Origin: Pseudomonadota bacterium
GTDB lineage: Bacteria > Pseudomonadota > Alphaproteobacteria > Rhizobiales > Rhizobiaceae
Direction of reading: 5' to 3'
Assembly: GCA_023399635.1 (NCBI GenBank)
Contig: JAEWOP010000043.1
Location: 1 to 16,628 of the forward strand
Length of the DNA: 16,628 nt
In this document: positions 14,389 to 16,628 of the stretch, one piece after another
How the letters are laid out: each line of letters opens with the position of its first letter
Numbering within the stretch: the first letter of the stretch is position 1
Position numbers and translations under genes: made by a program
The notes under the pieces: model-generated
Told to the model about the DNA's origin: nothing
Database searches by the model: none
The model's input: the letters and a program-made list of their open reading frames with translations, nothing else

Positions 14389-14652
14389 ATGAAACTTCTA
14401 GCCTGCCTAGTTGCCGTAGCCTCACTTGCGTCTGCTTGCACTTCGACGTCCTCCGGTGTGGAACCGCTGCCTGGAAGCCTCACCTATGGCGGCCAGCCTT
14501 CAACGAGACTAACCAAAGCGCCGATCGGAAGCACAGTCACCCACCAGTTCCGTGACCAGTTCTCGCAAGAATGGGGAGAGCGCTATATCATCAGACCCGA
14601 CCGTTCACTCATGCTCGTCAGCCGTCATCGGATCGAATACCCGGACAGCTAA
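14389..14652 (+). CDS. Small lipoprotein, 87 aa
   Basis: ATG 14389 is preceded by TGGAG (14377-14381). The open frame extends upstream to 14221, but only this start gives a signal sequence: MKLLACLVAVASLASAC, a charged start, a hydrophobic core and a lipobox-like ASAC with Cys17 as the likely lipidated residue (Ala at -3 is less usual than Leu). The mature 70 residues begin with a Ser/Thr linker and contain PLPGSLTYGGQPSTRLTKAP, then HQFRDQFSQEWGERYIIRPD and a basic end. It is probably anchored in the envelope facing the periplasm. No domain is recognised. It is divergent from the GT87 gene; a functional link to it cannot be shown. Confidence 0.72.
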   Translation: MKLLACLVAVASLASACTSTSSGVEPLPGSLTYGGQPSTRLTKAPIGSTVTHQFRDQFSQEWGERYIIRPDRSLMLVSRHRIEYPDS

Positions 14653-14842
14653 CGCCCGCTTGTGTTGCTTCCTTCATCGCTACGGCTTCTCGGCGAAGCC
14701 GGCTAGCGGAACGATGTTCATACATCAGCGTGTCCGGCGCCATGGCTCACTCGGAAAGGAAAGCCCCATGAACAAGCTCGTCGCTTTTGCTGTATACTGT
14801 TGTTCAAGTTCTTGACTGACGAACTCCTCGTCAACAATCCGG

Positions 14843-14874
14843 AGCCTCCGCGACTGCGGGCTTTTCTTATTTTT
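14843..14874 (+). terminator. Imperfect rho-independent terminator
   Basis: A 7-bp stem with a two-base bulge (14843-14851 with 14856-14862) and a GACT loop is followed by a T-rich tract (14863-14874). It may end the lipoprotein mRNA or a short separate transcript beginning in the preceding 100 bases. Confidence 0.5.
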
Positions 14875-14889
14875 GAGATGCACCACTGC

Positions 14890-14915
14890 GGAACTTTATT
14901 GGCTGCGTAAACGTC
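14890..14915 (+). promoter_or_regulatory. Near-consensus EcfG-type promoter for the gene at 14947
   Basis: GGAAC (14890-14894), 17 bases and CGTC (14912-14915) differ from the stress consensus only in the last -10 base. The start would be near 14922, just before the GGAGG ribosome site. Confidence 0.4.
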
Positions 14916-14946
14916 AGTTAGTCGTCGAATTCGTTGGAGGACATCC

Positions 14947-15213
14947 ATGCAAATCTTCCGGACCTACACGCCGCAAGGGACAAAGCCGGGCGCAATCGTC
15001 GTCAGGCTTTACCACTCCGGAGGGCAGATCCGCGGCTACATCCGCCAGATCGCAGAGCCCGGTACTGACGATACCATCTTTCCTGGCGAAGAGATGGAGC
15101 CGGAAACGGCGTTCCGGATGGCAGAAAACAAAAATAGAGGAACAGACCAGCCGATCTTTGTCGAATTGAGCGAAGGTGTTGAGTGGCGCTCGAACTGGGG
15201 CGAACTTCAATGA
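14947..15213 (+). CDS. Hypothetical protein, 88 aa
   Basis: A good GGAGG (about 14936-14940) precedes ATG 14947. The product is small, polar and without signal peptide or membrane helix. It opens with strand-like segments (FRTYTPQG, then GAIVVRLYHSGGQIRGYIRQI), continues with an acidic loop (EPGTDDTIFPGEEMEPE) and a short helix (AFRMAENKNRG), and ends with IFVELSEGVEWRSNWG. This suggests a compact beta-rich fold. I do not recognise a domain. It stands alone after a terminator and a near-consensus stress promoter, so it is probably a single-gene unit. Confidence 0.72.
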   Translation: MQIFRTYTPQGTKPGAIVVRLYHSGGQIRGYIRQIAEPGTDDTIFPGEEMEPETAFRMAENKNRGTDQPIFVELSEGVEWRSNWGELQ

Positions 15214-15284
15214 TTCTTTGTGCATCAGGGGAAAAGTCAAAGCCGACTGCACCGACGCCAACTCGGAGCAGACCCTCATCGGCC

Positions 15285-15294
15285 GGAGTACTCC
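15285..15294. repeat. 10-bp palindrome in the gap before cysK
   Basis: GGAGTACTCC is a perfect palindrome about 210 bases before the cysK start. It is the only clear structure in the gene-free stretch 15214-15500. A regulatory role is possible but unsupported by a second copy or a promoter I can place. Confidence 0.25.
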
Positions 15295-15500
15295 ACTCCG
15301 ACGCCGCTTGCGCAGACTAAGCACGCCGATTCGAGTGAGCTCGAAGTCGGTTGCCGTGACCGCCCCTCTTTCTTTTAGGAGCGATAAACTGCAAGGATAT
15401 TTCGCTGCGGCCGCCAGAGGGAGAAGGCCAAATCTTGTTCGACGAGGCTTGTCGGCCGAGAAGGGCGGGTCTACATCTCGCCCAACGAAAGGCTTGCAGC

Positions 15501-16538
15501 ATGACCCCTCCACGCTCTGTTCTTGACACCATCGGCAACACTCCCTTGATCCGGTTGAAAGGCGCATCCGAAGCGACGGGCTGCGAGATTTTGGGGAAAG
15601 CTGAATTCCTCAACCCGGGGCAATCGGTGAAGGATCGGGCGGCGTTGGCCATTATCCATGATGCCGAACGTAGAGGCCTGCTGAAGCCGGGTGGCATCGT
15701 TGTTGAAGGGACGGCGGGCAACACGGGCATAGGACTGACATTGGTGGCGAAAGCACTGGGTTACCGTACTGTCATCGTTATTCCCGAGACGCAAAGCCAG
15801 GAAAAGAAGGATGCGCTGAGACTTCTAGGCGCGGAGCTGGTGGAGGTCCCGGCGGTCCCATATCGAAACCCGAACAATTACGTAAAGGTTTCCGGCAGGC
15901 TCGCTGAACAACTTGCTCGAACCAATCCGGCTGGTGCTATCTGGGCGAACCAGTTCGACAACGTTGCTAACCGCGACGCGCATGTTGATACAACCGCTGT
16001 CGAAATCTTCCAGCAGACGGAAGGTCGTGTCGATGGCTTTGTCTGCTCAGTGGGGTCCGGAGGCACGCTTGCTGGTGTCGCCAAAGGTCTGAGGGCGAGG
16101 AAGCCGGAGGTAAAGATCGGCCTTGCGGATCCGGAAGGGGCGTCTCTTTACGAATACTATGCTCATGGCGAGTTGAAAGCCGAAGGATCTTCCATAACCG
16201 AAGGCATAGGTCAAGGCCGCGTGACGGCAAATCTGGAGAATTTCGTACCCGATTTTTCCTACCGTATCTCCGATGCAGAGGCTCTGCCGATCATCTTCGA
16301 TCTTGTGGAACACGAAGGCCTTTGCCTTGGTGGCTCCTCCGGCATCAACATTGCCGGCGCCATCCGGTTGGCCCACGACCTCGGCCCGGGACACACGGTC
16401 GTTACCATCCTGTGTGATTACGGGAACCGCTACCAGTCGAAGCTGTTCAATCCAGAGTTCCTGCGTTCAAAGGGTCTTCCCGTTCCACAGTGGTTGACGA
16501 CCACGTCTGCGATCGACGTCCCGTTCGAGGCAGCTTGA
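15501..16538 (+). CDS. cysK: Cysteine synthase A (O-acetylserine sulfhydrylase)
   Basis: ATG 15501 was chosen because it gives the family start (SVLDTIGNTPLIRLK) and has AAAGG upstream; the frame stays open earlier. The 345-aa enzyme is a fold-type II PLP protein that makes cysteine from O-acetylserine and sulfide in the cytoplasm. K44 in NPGQSVKDRAA carries the cofactor, TAGNTG (71-76) is the substrate-binding loop (many CysK have TSGNTG), QFDN (151-154) lies in the active site, GSGGT (185-189) binds the PLP phosphate and GGSSG (277-281) holds the ring-nitrogen serine. Length is slightly above the 320 or so of E. coli CysK because of extra residues at the C-terminus. The next gene follows after four bases, so they likely share a transcript. 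No promoter was identified. Confidence 0.93.
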   Translation: MTPPRSVLDTIGNTPLIRLKGASEATGCEILGKAEFLNPGQSVKDRAALAIIHDAERRGLLKPGGIVVEGTAGNTGIGLTLVAKALGYRTVIVIPETQSQEKKDALRLLGAELVEVPAVPYRNPNNYVKVSGRLAEQLARTNPAGAIWANQFDNVANRDAHVDTTAVEIFQQTEGRVDGFVCSVGSGGTLAGVAKGLRARKPEVKIGLADPEGASLYEYYAHGELKAEGSSITEGIGQGRVTANLENFVPDFSYRISDAEALPIIFDLVEHEGLCLGGSSGINIAGAIRLAHDLGPGHTVVTILCDYGNRYQSKLFNPEFLRSKGLPVPQWLTTTSAIDVPFEAA

Positions 16539-16542
16539 CGCC

Positions 16543-16628
16543 ATGTCGGTTGCAGCCCTTTTCCGTGACGACTTCTACCTCGCGAGCATAGAAGCCACCG
16601 TCACCGCCGTTCATGAAGATGGCAGCAT
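16543..16628 (+). CDS. Probable AlaX-type alanyl-tRNA editing protein, start only
   Basis: ATG 16543 begins four bases after the cysK stop and the frame is open to the window end, giving 28 codons. The visible part (MSVAALFRDDFYLASIEATV, then TAVHEDGSI) matches the start of AlaX-type proteins, in which an aromatic-rich DDFYL and an EATV strand lead to the conserved FYxxGGGQ region, here beyond the window. Such proteins hydrolyse mischarged Ser- or Gly-tRNA-Ala. Pairing with cysK is seen in rhizobial genomes as far as I recall. Only an N-terminus is available, so the assignment is tentative. Confidence 0.6.
   Translation, partial: MSVAALFRDDFYLASIEATVTAVHEDGS

Noticed and set aside
16423..16447. 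GGAAC-N16-TGTT inside cysK as a promoter for the AlaX gene
   Set aside because: It lies in conserved coding sequence, and a match of this quality is expected by chance. It is a caution for the weaker intergenic calls.
1..16628. Insertion sequences, CRISPR arrays, phage attachment repeats
   Set aside because: No transposase, no regularly spaced repeats and no duplicate of the tRNA 3' end were seen in the window.

Overview
The window looks like chromosomal DNA of a Rhizobiaceae-type alphaproteobacterium (Sinorhizobium/Ensifer/Rhizobium-like). The reasons are GC-rich coding, an ExoD-family gene, a DUF982 gene, an alpha-r14-like small RNA, several GGAAC-N16/17-(N)GTT promoters of the kind used by the alphaproteobacterial general stress sigma factor EcfG/RpoE2, and a CysK-AlaX pair. 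All assignments were made by reading; no search was run.

Left part (1-4050) is a string of small genes. Minus strand: a secreted repeat protein cut by the window edge (1-225) and a 97-aa hypothetical (345-638). Plus strand: a good sigma70 promoter, a 34-aa membrane protein (794-898) and exoD (984-1625). An unknown small membrane protein (1615-1908, minus) overlaps the end of exoD. Then come tRNA-Asn with its promoter (2000-2132), an alpha-r14/NfeR1-like sRNA with three anti-Shine-Dalgarno loops (about 2414-2538), a DUF982 gene (minus), a 150-aa hypothetical (3031-3483), a possible very short RNA ending in a strong terminator (about 3591-3640), and a DUF2188-like gene (3740-4006). Nothing gene-like was found between the tRNA and the sRNA.

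Centre (4189-12990) is one tightly packed plus-strand operon of seven genes, most overlapping by start/stop: a HAD-UbiA fusion, GtrA, a DprE1-like oxidase, a DprE2-like reductase and three tandem paralogous polytopic membrane proteins resembling GT-C glycosyltransferases. From GtrA onward this follows the order of the Mycobacterium tuberculosis region Rv3789 (GtrA)-dprE1-dprE2-aftA-embC-embA-embB. UbiA matches the first committed enzyme (phosphoribosyl transfer to decaprenyl phosphate). The simplest reading is a compact pathway that makes polyprenyl-phosphate D-arabinofuranose, flips it and transfers arabinose to a surface glycan. A convergent GT87 gene (12972-14144, the family of mycobacterial AftC and PimE) overlaps the operon's end and may be a fourth transferase.

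Right part (14145-16628) holds a small lipoprotein (14389-14652), a small conserved-looking hypothetical (14947-15213), cysteine synthase A (15501-16538) and the first 28 codons of a probable AlaX alanyl-tRNA editing protein. The 287 bases before cysK (15214-15500) contain no gene I can support; the only structure seen there is a 10-bp palindrome at 15285-15294.

Two themes link the window: the arabinose module, and repeated EcfG-type promoters in front of small genes and possibly in front of the arabinose operon itself.
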